Counted from the stretch's first letter, positions 23,701-38,470 are shown. The stretch is DNA of 64,000 nt from Magicicada septendecula (GCA_034769895.1 CM068370.1:46180344-46244343); one strand, 5' to 3'. Numbers and translations: made by a program. Notes: generated from the sequence alone by a model not told the origin.

Positions 23701-26700
23701 ATTATAATGCTTATACTTCTTATATAGTGTGATTGTCATGTTTGTTGAAAAAAATGGCCTGAAATTAACAATCTGTCAGTTTCATTAAATATAGTGTCTA
23801 CTACTTCTACTTATAATTTTGTACTTACTATTAAAAAATTTGAAAATATAAGTTGTCTGTATGTCACCATTTCAATAGAACATTTGTTCACAAAAATGTG
23901 TAAATTATTTAGTCATATTTATGGAAGGGTAATGTGGGCACTTGCCTAGGGCAGCAAATTTCTCATAACTAGGAAGACGCCTTAGTAAAACAGACATCAG
24001 ATTTTTACTGTAAATTGAAAAATCTATAGTTCTGTTTCAAAAATTTGTTTTGTTCATCTTAGTTTTGACAGTAATATTTCGTATGAAACTATCAATACTA
24101 AACTCTCATTCTGTTGCTCTGATCAAATTAACTGAAAGAATGTGCACACAACTGTGTTTATATGGATGGTGATGTATATATCTGTTTATATGTCTTGTGA
24201 TTTTTAGGTAATGTACATGTCCAATGCCTCCTGCAAAGGAAAACATGGCTGGGGAAAGAGACCCATATGTAGCCAAGTAACAAGTATAAAAAGAGTGCTA
24301 CAAATGTTCAAAGAAGACAAATCACTCAGTGGAAGGTCATTGACAGCAGTCATCAAGGATAACAGAAAGAGGATACAGTTTTAAATACATATATCAGTAT
24401 TTAATTAAAAAATTATTTCAATTTTCTCTTACAGGTCCTTCTTTACAATATTTAAATTAAATAGTAACTAGACATTCAGATTTATGCTCCAGATAAGCAT
24501 TGTTAAAAATACCATATCATTGTTCATTATTTGTACCATAAATTCAAATATTCCATAGATCTGTGACATTTGAAAACAGTTTCTCATTAAAATACAAAAA
24601 GTGAATAATATTGTGTTTGGACGATTTTGTTGACTTATAAACTTTTTTGCTAAGAATATTGTCATTTTATACTATTTACCACATACTGATATGATTAAGC
24701 CTGATAGATGATAGTTTATAGTTTTCGTCAAAATGTGTGAAACAGTATATATTTGAATTTGGAAAACAAATTTATTAATTTTTTTCTTGGTGTCTTTCAA
24801 ACATTCATTTGTTGTTACTGACAAGAAACTTTAAAGAAAACATTTATACATTTGATATTCAGTATTTGCATAACTATTTATTTCCAAACAATTTTATGAG
24901 CTCTGATTATCTATTATTAAATCATACAAAAATCAGATTGCCAAATCCAGAAATACCAAAGATACAGTATTTAAAACAATAAAAAGATTAAGTAGTGAAA
25001 AGTTCTGTACAAGTTGCACCTCATCTAAAGTAACTTAAGTGATTCACGTGTGAGTAAAAAATTTGAATAAAGACATTTATTTTTATACAAAAAATAATAA
25101 GGTATGGAGAATATGCTTACATTTACTCAAAATTTATTTAAAAATATGAATCATAACTCTATATATTATAACGAAACAGAACGCTGTAGGAATAATTATA
25201 AATAATAAACAGTGAAACCTCATTCAGGGATAGAACCAAGCATTATGATCACCAACTAATAAACAGAAACCCCCAAAATTGAAGATAATGAATGGACCAA
25301 AATTAAAACACCAACCATTGACCTGACTATGACTAAAAAATAATAACCAGACATTGCCCAGTAAGATAGGGCAGTAAATCAATAAAAAAATAAAAAGCAG
25401 TAATCAAACACCAAATAAATAAACACAATACAAATAATAAAGAGTACAACCACTTCACAGTATAAAATGTGTATGACCTATATGGCTAAATAGGCCAATA
25501 AAAATCTGTCTTTTTATAAAAATAAGGTGAAAAAAGGGGCACAAAACCTTATAATGCTATAAGTGAAAACAAACACATAAAAGGTGGCCTAATAATAATC
25601 ACATAGACTACAGTTAAAAAGTGTGATGTTATTTAAATTAAGAAGTGATGTTCAATCAATCATGATTGACAATAGTGATTTAGAAATTAACACACAAACA
25701 ACTGTTTAGCAGTGTGTGACCATTTAAATGTAGTAAGTTGTAACTGTTAAGATAAGGAGTATAGTTAAGAGTTTTGTTTTACATTATAAACGTTTCATGT
25801 TACTAGCAGATCAAGTTAAAATAATATTACATCAAAGGGTCATCCATCATTCTAAATTGATTAGTGAGATAAATGTAAAATCCACAAAATACTAATTTTT
25901 TACATGACCAAACCAGGCCATGTTGGGTATCAAATGATTTGTAATTTTATTCTTATTAATCACATAGACATTGTAATAAATATTATTGTGTTATGATAAA
26001 AAAGTAATTTGAAGGCAAAATATAAATGTAATGTATTTTAAGGGTCTTGGTAATGTAACATTTGAACTTTGCATAATGGGCCAATAAGAATTCAAGAAAT
26101 TTTGGTCAGCTTCTATGAAAAAAAGAAGAAGAAAAAACACTTGATTGTTAACCACGATTGAATACGGTTGAGGAGTGCAGATCAAATATATTATTATGTA
26201 AAACATTTTTAAAAAGCAAGAAACCAAACTCAGAAGAATAAATTGCAAACGGAACAATCATGAAGTCATTACAACAAATCATACAACTCAACAGCAACGA
26301 CTACCAGTGAAATTAAGAAATTCTAAAGTGATTAATAAGAAAGAAGCCTAAATTAAATTTAACTGAGGAACTGTACGTATTCTACAAAATTATAACCAAA
26401 CCAATTCTTGTAATCCAAATACGAGTCATCACCAGCGACATCAACAACTCACACAACATTAATAACTGATAAACATTTTATAAAAGAAAACAAGAACATA
26501 ATATAACAAATAGTGAATACTAAGTGACAATATTTTATTAAAATACATTGGAAACCAATATACTCTAACCACAATGGGCAACACAACAGCCATGATTATG
26601 ACGTCACTCAACAACCAGCATGCATTGCGCACATAGCGAAATGAATATTTTACTGGCCATATTGTTTAAACATTAATAATTATTTATAATATTATATTAG

Positions 26701-27480
26701 ATAATAAGTATTAAGCTATTTCTATTGTAATGTACTCTTTATTGTTTTTTATTAATTAATGGAACCTTTCGTAGCAGCCAAAAGAATTCACTTTTATATA
26801 ATTAATTCATTTGACGATTGACCCTGAGATAAGAATCGATCATTGCTAACGTGTATATCGAAATAACCATTTTTACTAAACTGAATAAAATTTTCAAAGA
26901 TTAAACATTAATATTAGGTACCAATATCATTTCCATGTGTTTTATTTCTCGAACGTAAGGTACAATCAGGATTCGCTCTATACTCACGAAGATCAAGACG
27001 ATGTCTGCGAGTAGGAAGAATAACAGGAACGACGAAACCGAAATTAACCTCAACGAATACGTTTAAGATGGAAATCGAATGTAGTCGTTGAGAAATTGTT
27101 TTGGGACAATACAACCGCTATACTCAAATATTTGAAGCAGACGAACTGAAGAATTCTCTTCAGTTAATTTGAAAATTAACCAATAAAGAAGATTCATACA
27201 TAAAAATAAATATAAAATTAAAAAGAATTAACATAAATACGAGGAATAAACACGCAACTATTAGTATCAACTGACAAAAAAAAAAAAAAAAAAAACAGCA
27301 GAAGGATTTATTAACAACACAGTTTTATATTACATATCAACATTATTAATAATACCCGAATACACGTTTCGTAATAATATACTTTTGCAGATGAAATATC
27401 ACACAAATAAAAAAAAGGCTGAAAAAAAATATAAAACAAAATATAATTTAAAGCTGATTGGAATAAATTATAAAGCACAC
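23701..27480. other. Long AT-rich gap, no supported gene
   Basis: Only short unremarkable frames. About 24220-24380 has somewhat better base composition with a short broken frame I cannot assign. A 20-bp A-run lies at 27277-27296. No RNA gene was recognised. Confidence 0.5.
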
Positions 27481-27484
27481 AACA

Positions 27485-27562
27485 CACACGTGCGCACGCA
27501 CATGCACACACACACACACACACACACATACATACACACGTGTGCGCGTACACATACACACA
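27485..27562. repeat. Mixed CA/CG-rich microsatellite
   Basis: An imperfect alternating purine-pyrimidine tract of CACA with CGCG and CATA interruptions. It lies about 215 bp upstream of the PLE-D N-terminus. Confidence 0.9.
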
Positions 27563-27774
27563 TGGATAACATAGTAGTTAAGAAAGTATATTCATATTGG
27601 ACAGAAACTGGGAATACGAACGATCTTCATAGCTTCAGAGTTAAGAGCAAATGTAAAACTCATTGTAACAGTCATCTTTTAGTAACATAACAATTACAAG
27701 AAGTTTAATGAAGAAAGTTGTGTTAGTGGTTGAAACCTTACAGAGGTAATTTTCAATACAGAAGAAAAAGAAAT

Positions 27775-30000
27775 GTTAGCAACAGGCTTAAAATACGCAC
27801 CGCCACCAGAATTAAATCAAGAAAAACAATTACTGAATGCGAAAGCATAATACAAAAACTAGGAAATGAAAATGATAAAAAAAGAATGAGGTGGGAGTAG
27901 GGAATGTAGTAAATAAAATATTTAAGCAAAATTTGTATAATTCAAAAAATGAACAAAAAATCAAATCAACTGTAACTAAACTAAAGAATAAAATAAAAAG
28001 AGTGATATTATAGTTACGAAGGCGGACAAAGGAAATACAATGGTACTACTGAGAAAAGACGAATACATAAAGAAAACGGAAGAATTTATAAGTGAAGGAC
28101 CATATGAGGAAATAAAGTATGATTATACAAGTAAGTACCACTCAAGGATAAAACAAATGATGAAACAGGTAACATTTATAGAAGAAAATAAGAAAAAGTA
28201 TTTATTAGAAAGTAATCCAACAGCACCAACTTTTAAAAGTCAGATTAAGATACATAAAGAAGGAAAACCAATTAGACCCATTGTTTCTTTTATTAATGCA
28301 CCTATTTATAAATTATCACAGGAAGTTAGCAGAGTACTAAAAGAGAAATATGAATTTGGGACAAAATACAGCATAGAGAATAATGTAAAATTGATAGAAA
28401 AATTAGAAAATATTAGAATTAATGTAAATACAAAATTGATATCACTGGATGTTACGGACATGTTTACCAATATCACAGTAAATAAAGTTATTAAGTTAAT
28501 AAACGATAATAATATGGGAGAATACAGGTATAAAAAGCTGTTGATTAAAGTAATTAAAGAATGTGTAAATCAGACCTATTTTAGGTTTAATAACAAGTTT
28601 TATATACAGAAAAAAGGTTTACCTATGGGATCTTCATTATCCCCTATTCTTGCAGAAATATACATGAATGATTTTGAAAAGCAATTAATAAGTTCCACTA
28701 AGTATAAAGACAATATAAAATTATGGACTAGATAAGCTGACAATGTATTAGTAATTTGGGAAGGAAGCATAGAAGAAGTGCATGAGTTTATAAATGAGGT
28801 AAATAATAAGGATAAAAACTTACAATTTAAAGAAGAGATAGGAGGTAAGAAAATAAATTACTTAGATTTAAACATAGAAATTAAAGATAATGAGAAACTA
28901 CAGTTTGGGATATTTAGGAAAGAGTCGTATTCTGATATAATTATACCAAGAGAGTCTTACCACCCTTATAGATACAAAATGGCGGCAATCAATTCATTTT
29001 GTTACATAGCTCAGAAGTGTTTAAAAGGGACCGAATCAAAAGATAGGGAGTTAAAAACGATAAAGGGAATTGTAAGGAATAATAATTATAATACCAACAT
29101 TGTGGATAAAGTTATGAAAAGGGTTAACATACAAAAAGCTAAAATAGAACCAGAACAAAAGAATTATGCAGGGCCATTGACATACATAGGTTCACATACT
29201 AGAAAAATTATAAAATGTTTTAATAAATACGGAGTAGATATAGCTATTAAAAAATGTGAAACAGTATTGATAAGATAAGGAATAAAAATATAGAAAAAAT
29301 CCCAGTATTACAGAAAAGCGGAATTTATAAATTAAAATGTAGAGACTGCAACAAAGTGTACCTAGATGAGACATGACGGAAATTCGTATGCAGGTTGTCT
29401 GACCACAAATGTGGAGAAGGTAATAGAACAACGAATTCGTTATATGCAAGACATTTCATAAAGACGACCATAAGTTTGTTAATCCTTTGGAAGACTACGA
29501 AATTGTAAAAATAGTAAATAACACAGTTGAAAGGAAGCTTAGGGAGGAGTTAGAAATATTGAAAGAAAGAGAAAAAGGGTTAGACAATTTAATTAATACT
29601 AAAATTAAATTTGATAATGAAGAAAAATTTATAACATAATTAAGAAGTAAATGATAGAGGACAGATAGATAAGATTAAGAATTAAATTGCTTAGGACTAA
29701 TTAGGTGTTTTTAAAATAAGGGTGTGTGACTGGCACACATGTGTGGATGAGAAAGACTAGGTTCAAAAGGAATGCACGCACGCACGCATGCACACACAAC
29801 ACTGAAACACAAGGAATTTGCTAGAAAAATATGTAACTGTCCAGATGGTGGGACAGGGCTGAGGGTGGGGAAGGGACATTCAATTCTAGCTTGTTGTGTG
29901 TGAGTAGGGTGGGGTGAGATGTGAGTGAAGGGTTTTTCAGGTTTTTGGTTTAATTTCCGATCTGAGGATGAGCTGTGAAGCTTGAAAGCGCTAATCGGGA
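27775..30000 (+). pseudogene. Penelope-like element PLE-D: RT and GIY-YIG polyprotein, decayed
   Basis: The N-terminal part is seen as MLATGLKYAPPPELNQE at 27773, followed by stops. The frame becomes clear at 28010 with the Penelope hallmark TKADKGNTMVLL. RT blocks follow in order: SQIKIHKEGKPIRPIVSF, SLDVTDMFTNI, GLPMGSSLSPILAEIYMNDF. At the catalytic box, TAA at 28733-28735 removes the Tyr and the next codons read Ala-Asp-Asn, so the second Asp is lost. The linker continues to 29278. A GIY-YIG domain starts near 29318 (SGIYKLKCRDCNKVYLDET), with YIG changed to YLD, another stop and a frameshift. The element ends with a hammerhead-like 3' motif at 29957-29998. It is dead, but all Penelope landmarks remain. 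Confidence 0.88.
29957..29998 (+). ncRNA. Type-I hammerhead ribozyme-like motif, PLE-D
   Basis: Stem I pairs CCGAT (29957-29961) with ATCGG (29994-29998), extendable by G-U and A-U on the outside. The core CTGAGGA (29962-29968) fits CUGANGA. One extra U precedes stem II, GAGCT/AGCTT with loop GTGA (29970-29983). GAAA is at 29984-29987. Stem III is the palindrome AGCGCT, and the triplet CUA would cut between 29993 and 29994. All pairings are canonical or wobble. The extra U departs from the classical core. Confidence 0.72.
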
Positions 30001-31855
30001 TAATTTTATATAGTGGTGTGCAACAGTGATCATTCTGCTTGTAATTACAAGAAGGAGGAAGCTATAGTGTAACATTTATACAAGAAATTTATAATTTTAA
30101 ATCCACTATTGGCACAGTACTATATGAGCAAGGCAAATTACGCTGATCTTTTCTGTCTGATAATCAGAACAGAGAACAGACAACTAGAGAAAATTATTTT
30201 AAAGTTACTGCTGCTTTACTTATATTTTTTAGATAACTATTATTGGTATTTCTTTAGAGTTATTACTGTTAATTCATGCAGATACCTTCCTTCATGCACA
30301 AGCAGGTTAAGTCTGAGGTTTCATTTGTTAAGTCTGGTTCATTTGACAAGTTTCTCACTCTGTTTAATGTAAACATAAAACTGGACTATACACTATTTTC
30401 CAGACACCCATCGCCAAGGTTAGTAATCTAAAAGCAGTATCTATACCAGTAAATTAGTTTTTGAAAATATCATGCTGAATATATGTGTTATGATATAATT
30501 AAATTAGCAAGCTTAAAGCCGCTGCATTCTTTCACAACAATTCTGCTTGCGACTGTTATGTCAGACATTCAGGTACAAAAGCACTAGTTGGCAGAATCAT
30601 AAATGGCAAAAAATGGCAATGGGCCATGCAACAACAAAGTGATAAAAAATGAACAACAAATGTATTTTACAATGTTCTGCACAACACTCTAACACTACAA
30701 CCCTGAGAAGTTAAAATACTTTTCGCTGAAAAGCTTAAGAAACCTAAAGAAACTTAATGAACCAATGACTGTTACTGAGTATGTAGTTTATACAGCCATT
30801 ACGATTACTGCCATGTATACACCATTCTTGATACAAAAAATAACTACCGGTCGTGTAGATGACTGTTAATAGGAAGTAAATATTCACATTTAACAATATG
30901 ATTATTCTGTGTAGTAATAATTCACAATAAATGATGCAAGAATGTTGCAATGTTATAACGATGCAATAATTAATTCACAATATTTACAAGAATAATTTAC
31001 TCCAAAAATTTCTTCAATTTGTATGAATAGTTACAAATGCATTAGTGTTATTAGTAGGATATTATGAAAACATCAAGATCTCTTTATTTGTAAGGTTGAA
31101 AAGCAAATGCATGTTTGCTGTCATTGCTGAGAAACGATTTGAAAGTGTAAGCAGCCTATTAATGCTAACAATGGATCATGTAATGCGTAATGCTTCAGTA
31201 AATACCATGTACTTGAACATTAATGACATTGCTTAGCTCTGGCCTGAAGAACTGATTAATTTTGGAGTTGGGCAATTCTTGTTTTGGTCCATACTAACAT
31301 TATTATCTTGTAAGTTGCTATTTATTTATTTTTTATGTATAAGGTCTTGACTTGCTCTGGTCTCATTATTGGTTGTTATACCTTATATGTGTTATAGACT
31401 TTCTGAATTATTAATGTTTTAAAATCATTTATTAAAAGCTTGTTTTCATTTACCAAATTGTAATTACAAACTGACAAAATTATGTGGTTAAATATATAAA
31501 TCTCAACTGTAAAACGTTATATAATTCAAGTTTACTAATGAAACCGTATAAAAAGTGAATATTTATTTCTGTGTGAATTTCAGAAGCCTGGCAAAAAAGA
31601 ACATAAACTATAAGAAAACTTAAAAAAAAGTTTTTGTTTCAATTAAGTTTTTTAAAAGTGAATTTTTTGTTCTCATATTGAAATACAGACTCAAGAACAA
31701 CTTTTAAATAAATTATATCACATGGTTTTGACAGTAAATACTTTTATTATAAGTGGCCATGATTTATTAGACAAAGAAAGGTTTAGTGAGATTCAGTAAT
31801 AGTTTAAATAATTATTAAAGTAACTGGACATGATTTTACTACATTAGCCTACTTG
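30001..31855. other. AT-rich, no supported gene
   Basis: No domain, repeat end or RNA gene recognised. It may be intron of the ELAV-like gene, given that gene's direction. Confidence 0.45.

Positions 31856-31950
<95 letters not shown>
31856..31950 (+). repeat. (CA)n microsatellite, one interruption
   Basis: About 47 units broken once by CAACA near 31899. Confidence 0.97.
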
Positions 31951-31952
<2 letters not shown>

Positions 31953-32579
31953 TATATAAAAGAAAAATCAAAATAACCATATAGTTTGGTACAGACTGCT
32001 CACATCCTTATACAAAATTCCATAAAAAGTTGGTAAAGTTCAGGTATAGCCTAGTTTGAAGATAATGCATGACTAGAAAGTGGAAACAAAAGGCTACAAA
32101 ATGCCCAATACTAATTTCTTAGTATGTGTGACTATCAATTTACTAACAATAGATTTATATTTCTACAGTGACTGAATGCCTAAAATGCTGGATACAGTAA
32201 GGTATACATTTTTGTGAAAACAGACACACTTCTAAATAAAGAAGTTTGAGTAAATGTTTAGGCTGTGAACTTGCAAATGAATTTACCGTATGAATATATT
32301 TTAAATTTTCTGAAAACATTCACTGGAAATGTAGCAATTTGTGAAAATATAACTATATTTCATTCACACTTTCTGTTTCAAAATTGGACACTATATACGA
32401 TACGAATAATGGAAAATGTAAATTAGATCTTTGTTTTAACAGGCACATGATACTGCTGTCAGTATCAACGTTGACTCTGCAAGTTACTGAGACTCAACTG
32501 TCGCAATTAGAAGTGCCATTTTAGTTATATTCCCTTAAAACTGTCATGTTAGTAGTTAATTTAATTACTGAGTAATTTA

Positions 32580-34415
<1,836 letters not shown>

Positions 34416-34905
34416 CAAGGGTCAATCAATAAGTAACGAGACAGATTGCTCTAGCTCAAAAACTACTTGATAAATCAATACGATACTTTCAGGAGTACAA
34501 GTTGGCTGGCATCCTTGTAATGACTTCTGATCAGCTGTTTAATAAAATTTCGTAAACATAACCCCTAATTTACTCAGTCAACAATGGCGAGTCCGCTAGG
34601 TAATTGCACTGCGGAAGAACAACGTTAAGTGATTAGATTTTTAGTCGCAGAAGGTGTCAAACCTTCTGAAATTCATGAAAGGATGTTAAAAGTGTACGGA
34701 AATCATTGTTTGCACCGTTCGAACATTTACAAATGGGTAGAACAGTTTAAAAGTGGTTGTGCAAATGTCAGCGGGGTGGCCGACCGGTCGGAGTTTCAAC
34801 TCCCTCGCTTGAAACCCGCATTGACTGACGCGCTTATTTCGGCTAACAGGCGTATAACTGTTGAAATGATTGCTGAAGAAGTCTCAGTAAGTCAATGTCA
34901 CTAGA
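34416..34905 (+). pseudogene. Mariner-family transposase fragment with 5' terminal repeat
   Basis: A mariner-type end, AAGGGTCAATCAATAAGTAA, lies next to TA at 34414-34415. About 165 bp on, an ATG at 34584 opens MASPLGNCTAEEQR, stopped by TAA, then continues in frame as VIRFLVAEGVKPSEIHERML. The first helix-turn-helix (SNIYKWVEQFKSG) and the second (ANRRITVEMIAEEVSVSQ) are recognisable, joined by a linker in which the basic GRP-like motif is degraded. Homology stops at about 34905, so the whole DDD catalytic domain and the right end are missing. It is a 3'-truncated fossil. Confidence 0.85.
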
Positions 34906-35201
34906 ATAATATAAGGTAGGCTACTCCGGCCTATTACGCTCCCATTGGTTGCTTCGATCTGACGTCGCCGTGTGGAAGAAATACGCGCGAGTCTTGATTT
35001 ACCATGCAATCTTACCCGAGACAATGTCCTACTTAGCATCTCTCTGCTGTTTACACGAAATATTAACAATAATTGTAACGAGCTATTCATATAGAAAAAG
35101 GATTAAACAACAAGATTAAATGGTTTGTGGCAAAAAATAATGTTAAAATCTATTTCTACATTTAAATTCTTGGATTTTGTTGTCCATGACGTGTCCGTTA
35201 C

Positions 35202-35981
35202 TTAACTAAATATCACTATAATATTGACGACTCGGAACACAAAGTTTTTTATAAGTAAAAACGTAAAGTTTTACCTTACAGCCTAAACCGGCTTTCACCT
35301 ATAGAAGGCTTCATCAGAGGCTGTCGTTAGTAGCGCTGCTCGTCTTGTTGTTGGCGACGAGAAAGTGTTTCGAAAGATTGAAGCTGTGTGTGTGTGGTGA
35401 GATGTGTTCGAATAATGCGTGCGATTTGAATTGTGTCTGTTCGTTTAGGATGTCGTTTTTATTTGTTTTTGTGTGTTTGTATATTTCTAATTGTTCTAGA
35501 GTGTCTAGTTTTCGGCCTTTTGTGTGTACGTGTAGTATGTTCATGTTATTGTCGATGTTTTTATATGTGTGGTTTGCTTCAATGAGGTGGTTTGCGAAGG
35601 TAGATTCTGTAGTGGTGTGGAGTGCTTTTGTGTGTTCAATGTATCTCTGTTTGAAGCTACGTCCTGTCTGGCCTATGTAGAATTTACTGCAATTTGAACA
35701 ATTTAGTTTATATACACCGGGTAGATCGAATTTGTTTTGTGCTTTGGGCATGCGTTTTGATAGTGTGTGTTCTGTTTTGTTAGTAGTTTTGTAAGCGATT
35801 CTGTATCCTGCTTTTTTGAATTTGTGGGCAATTTTTTCTGTTTGTTTGTTGATGTATGTTAGTGTTATGAATTTGTTGTTTTCTGTCTTTGTCTGTTGTT
35901 TGTTTTGTGTTTTGTGTAGGAGTTTACTGACTATTGTTCTGTCATAACCGTTAGATTCTGCTAGATATTTTATCGTGTTTA
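35202..35981 (-). mobile_element. Penelope-like element copy 2, 5'-truncated
   Basis: From 35981 leftward the minus strand encodes NTIKYLAESNGYDRTIVSK, a basic linker, then the GIY-YIG nuclease: GVYKLNCSNCSKFYIGQTG, RSFKQRYIEH, and a downstream HTKGRKLDTLEQLEIYKHTK segment, ending near 35331. The frame is open throughout this part. It then carries the hammerhead-like motif and a tail ending ATAGTGATATTTAGTTAA. RT is entirely missing. The 5' break is at the same base of the element as piece one of copy 1 (9066). Confidence 0.88.
35278..35324 (-). ncRNA. Type-I hammerhead ribozyme-like motif, PLE family A, copy 2
   Basis: Identical to the motif at 9363-9409 over the whole fold: 7-bp stem I (35324-35318 with 35284-35278), CTGATGA core, short stem II, GAAA and minimal stem III. 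It lies just after the end of the nuclease frame. Confidence 0.72.
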
Positions 35982-36148
35982 ATAGAAAAGTAAGCAAGTC
36001 TGTCCACATATAACATTGTCCACAAGATGTAAAATTAAGTTGGAAAGGAGGCGATAATTTATATATACATATGTATGTATGTATGTATATATACATACAT
36101 TTAATATTTATAATTAAATTTACCTCAAGATGTTATTTTTATCCTTTA

Positions 36149-36196
36149 TTGGAACATGTTTCGGGTACTATCTTGTACCCATCATCAGCCTTCCGG
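36149..36196 (-). ncRNA. Hammerhead-like core in an unidentified repeat (family C)
   Basis: Minus strand: CTGATGA (36188-36182), one extra U, perfect 6-bp stem II GGGTAC/GTACCC with loop AAGATA, GAAA, then the palindrome ACATGT as stem III and a U at the cleavage position. Stem I is weak: two G-C pairs beside the core, then mismatches. It probably marks the 3' end of another PLE-like element. Confidence 0.5.
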
Positions 36197-36339
36197 TTTT
36201 TTTTGTCTGGTATGTATATATTGTAACGAGAAAATTGGGTTGTGTACTTCCTTTACTCTTAAAGCCCCTCGTTAGGTTCGTCAATATGTAACGAGTGAAT
36301 TGGGTCGTACCTGTTAAAATGTATCATAATTGTTTATTG

Positions 36340-37260
36340 GGGTCTTTCACTATAGCCTGCGGCCAAAGCAACTTCCGTCTCCACGTTTGTATTTTTTTTC
36401 CGTGTTCGATGTGTACTAGAACTGTTTTCTTCACAAGTAACTAATGCCAGGTTATGGCGGTTATGTACGACAATGTAACTTAAATAAAATTTACTTTGTT
36501 AGTGTACAATAAATGGGTGTATTTACTGGAAGTACAGAAATTATTTTCCATTTATCGCACATAATTACGGTACACAGACGATTTTTGGAGGTTGTGTCTA
36601 CGTTTAACAATACAACTTAACCTTTTAGATTTTTAAAATTAATTAGATTTAACAAAAATTTCCTTTGTTAGTGTACATTAAATTATTGTATGGATACAAG
36701 GCTGCTGTACATAACATTAAAGGCTGTATTTATTCGAAGTACCGGAATTAAAACCTAGTTCCAATTTAGAACGTAGACCTATAACCTATTTGCATATTTT
36801 ATTGGGGTTTATTGGCACATATTTTATTAAAAGGGTGTATTTATTGGAAGTACAGAAATTAGTTTCCATTTATCGCACATAATTACGGTACAGAGACGTT
36901 TTTGGGAGGTTGTGTGTACGTTTAATTATCTAACTTAGATAGTAGGCTTCGTTATTGGTGCATATTTTATTGGGGTTTATTGACACATATTTTATTAAAA
37001 GGGTGTATTTATTGGAAGTACAGAAATTAGTTTCCATTTATCGCACATAATTACGGTACAGAGACGATTTTGGGAGGTTGTGTCAACGTTTAATTATCTA
37101 AATTAACCTTTTAGATTTTTAAAATTAATTAGACTTAACAAACATTTCCTTACTTAGTGTACATTCAAAGGCTGTATTTATTGTATGGATAAAAGGCTGT
37201 ATTTATTTGAAGTACCGGAATAAAAACCTACTTCCAATTTAGAACACAGTACAATCTAAC
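36340..37260 (+). repeat. Family-E repeat: head plus tandem units
   Basis: A head (36345-36480, TTCACTATAGCCTGCGGCCA onward) is followed by units each containing CCATTTATCGCACATAATTA and GGTTGTGT. The anchor blocks lie near 36548, 36866 and 37033, so spacings of about 318 and 167 bp alternate. The same head and units occur inverted at 57205-56105, and units without a head at 45330-46235. Confidence 0.85.
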
Positions 37261-37500
37261 GTAGGCCTATAACCAAACAAGTACATTAAAATCCTTTTTT
37301 CAACATAATGCTATAGAAAGCAATGTGCAGTTTCTGTTAACACGCAAATGATTAAGTATTAATAATGGGTTAGAGTGGAATTTAATAATTACACATTTTG
37401 TGGACTTGTGAAATTAGTAACACTATGTACTAATGTGTGATTATCAGTTGAATTTCTGAATTCCTTTGATTCATTAATAAATTTTACTAATTTGTTTCTT
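37240..37500 (+). repeat. Dispersed repeat, inverted partner at 45077-45330
   Basis: The stretch from GTAGGCCTATAACC to TTCATTAATAAATTTTACT is present in reverse complement at 45077-45330 with few differences. In both places it adjoins family E. Confidence 0.85.
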
Positions 37501-37879
37501 TATGTTTATTTAATGATTTCTTATTAGTTTTTAATCTCTGTTTTCATTATTCGTTTGCAAATTCTTGGATTTTGTTGTCCATGACATCTCCATTGATTAA
37601 CTAATTATCAATAAAACACACAGAGGACTGATCTTCTTTTGCAAGATCACAAGTATGTTTCAAGACCATTTGCAGGTCAGGCATTGTTCTGTCTGTTCAT
37701 TTTCTGAAAGTGGTTGAGGAGCAAGGGGGAAGATGTCTCCATTAAAACACACACACAATCCACTAGCACGCACACAATTCCTTTTTTTCTTTATTTAATT
37801 TGAATTCTGTATTGGAACAAATGTTTTCAGAGTTTACAAGTTTTTTTTTTTTAATTTCTTGGATCAAACAATGTACAAT
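37501..37879. other. AT-rich, no gene seen
   Basis: Contains a short copy (37557-37585) of the sequence that flanks PLE copy 2 near 35165-35190, but nothing else recognisable. Confidence 0.4.
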
Positions 37880-38470
37880 GTTTGATTTGTTCTTGTATTC
37901 CATACTTCCAGCAGTTTTACATGATACATTCCTAGCACGAATAAGAAAAGTTTAAATCTGCTGATGATCTAAAGGAGTGATAGTTATTTGCAGACTGACA
38001 GGGTTATAAAATAATTCTGAAAGAATTGTTGCTTTTACAATACCATCCTTTATCAAGTGGCTACTCAAATCTGCCAGTTTTTCACAGAAACTGAAGTTTG
38101 ATGATTAGATCCATCATGATGACCTAGTGATGCTCCAAACATTTCAAGGATTCTCCTAGCCTTAAAAAACTGGACTGGCCTCATTGATTGACATGATTAA
38201 TGTTAAATTTACTTTGGGATACTTCCAAACATAATACAGTTTACAATAAACAACAAAAATTTTATGCCAGTCTAATTTTTCCAGAACTGTATACACATAA
38301 TTTGATCTGGATAGAACGTGTATTAAACAATAATACTATTTGTGCAAATAATTAAAATATCGGTGTGGAGAATCATACATGACTTCCATGTTTTAAGATT
38401 TGTATTTAAAATCGTTTTAGAAATGAAATATTTCTACAGAAACTACTACTATCTTCAGCCTCAACCACAG
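37880..38470 (+). repeat. Dispersed repeat, inverted partner at 46430-47182
   Basis: Reverse complement of 46430-47182, which carries an extra 192-bp tandem duplication. Its right end merges with the family-B leader in both places, so this sequence and family B travel together. Confidence 0.85.

Noticed and set aside
24220..24380. Possible short coding relic (begins MPPAKENMAGERDP)
   Set aside because: Stops soon after the start and cannot be assigned to any family.
35165..37605. Shared about 30-bp sequence at 35165-35190 and 37557-37585 as an empty-site paralogue of the PLE copy 2 target
   Set aside because: Similarity ends quickly on both sides and the right flank of the PLE does not match.
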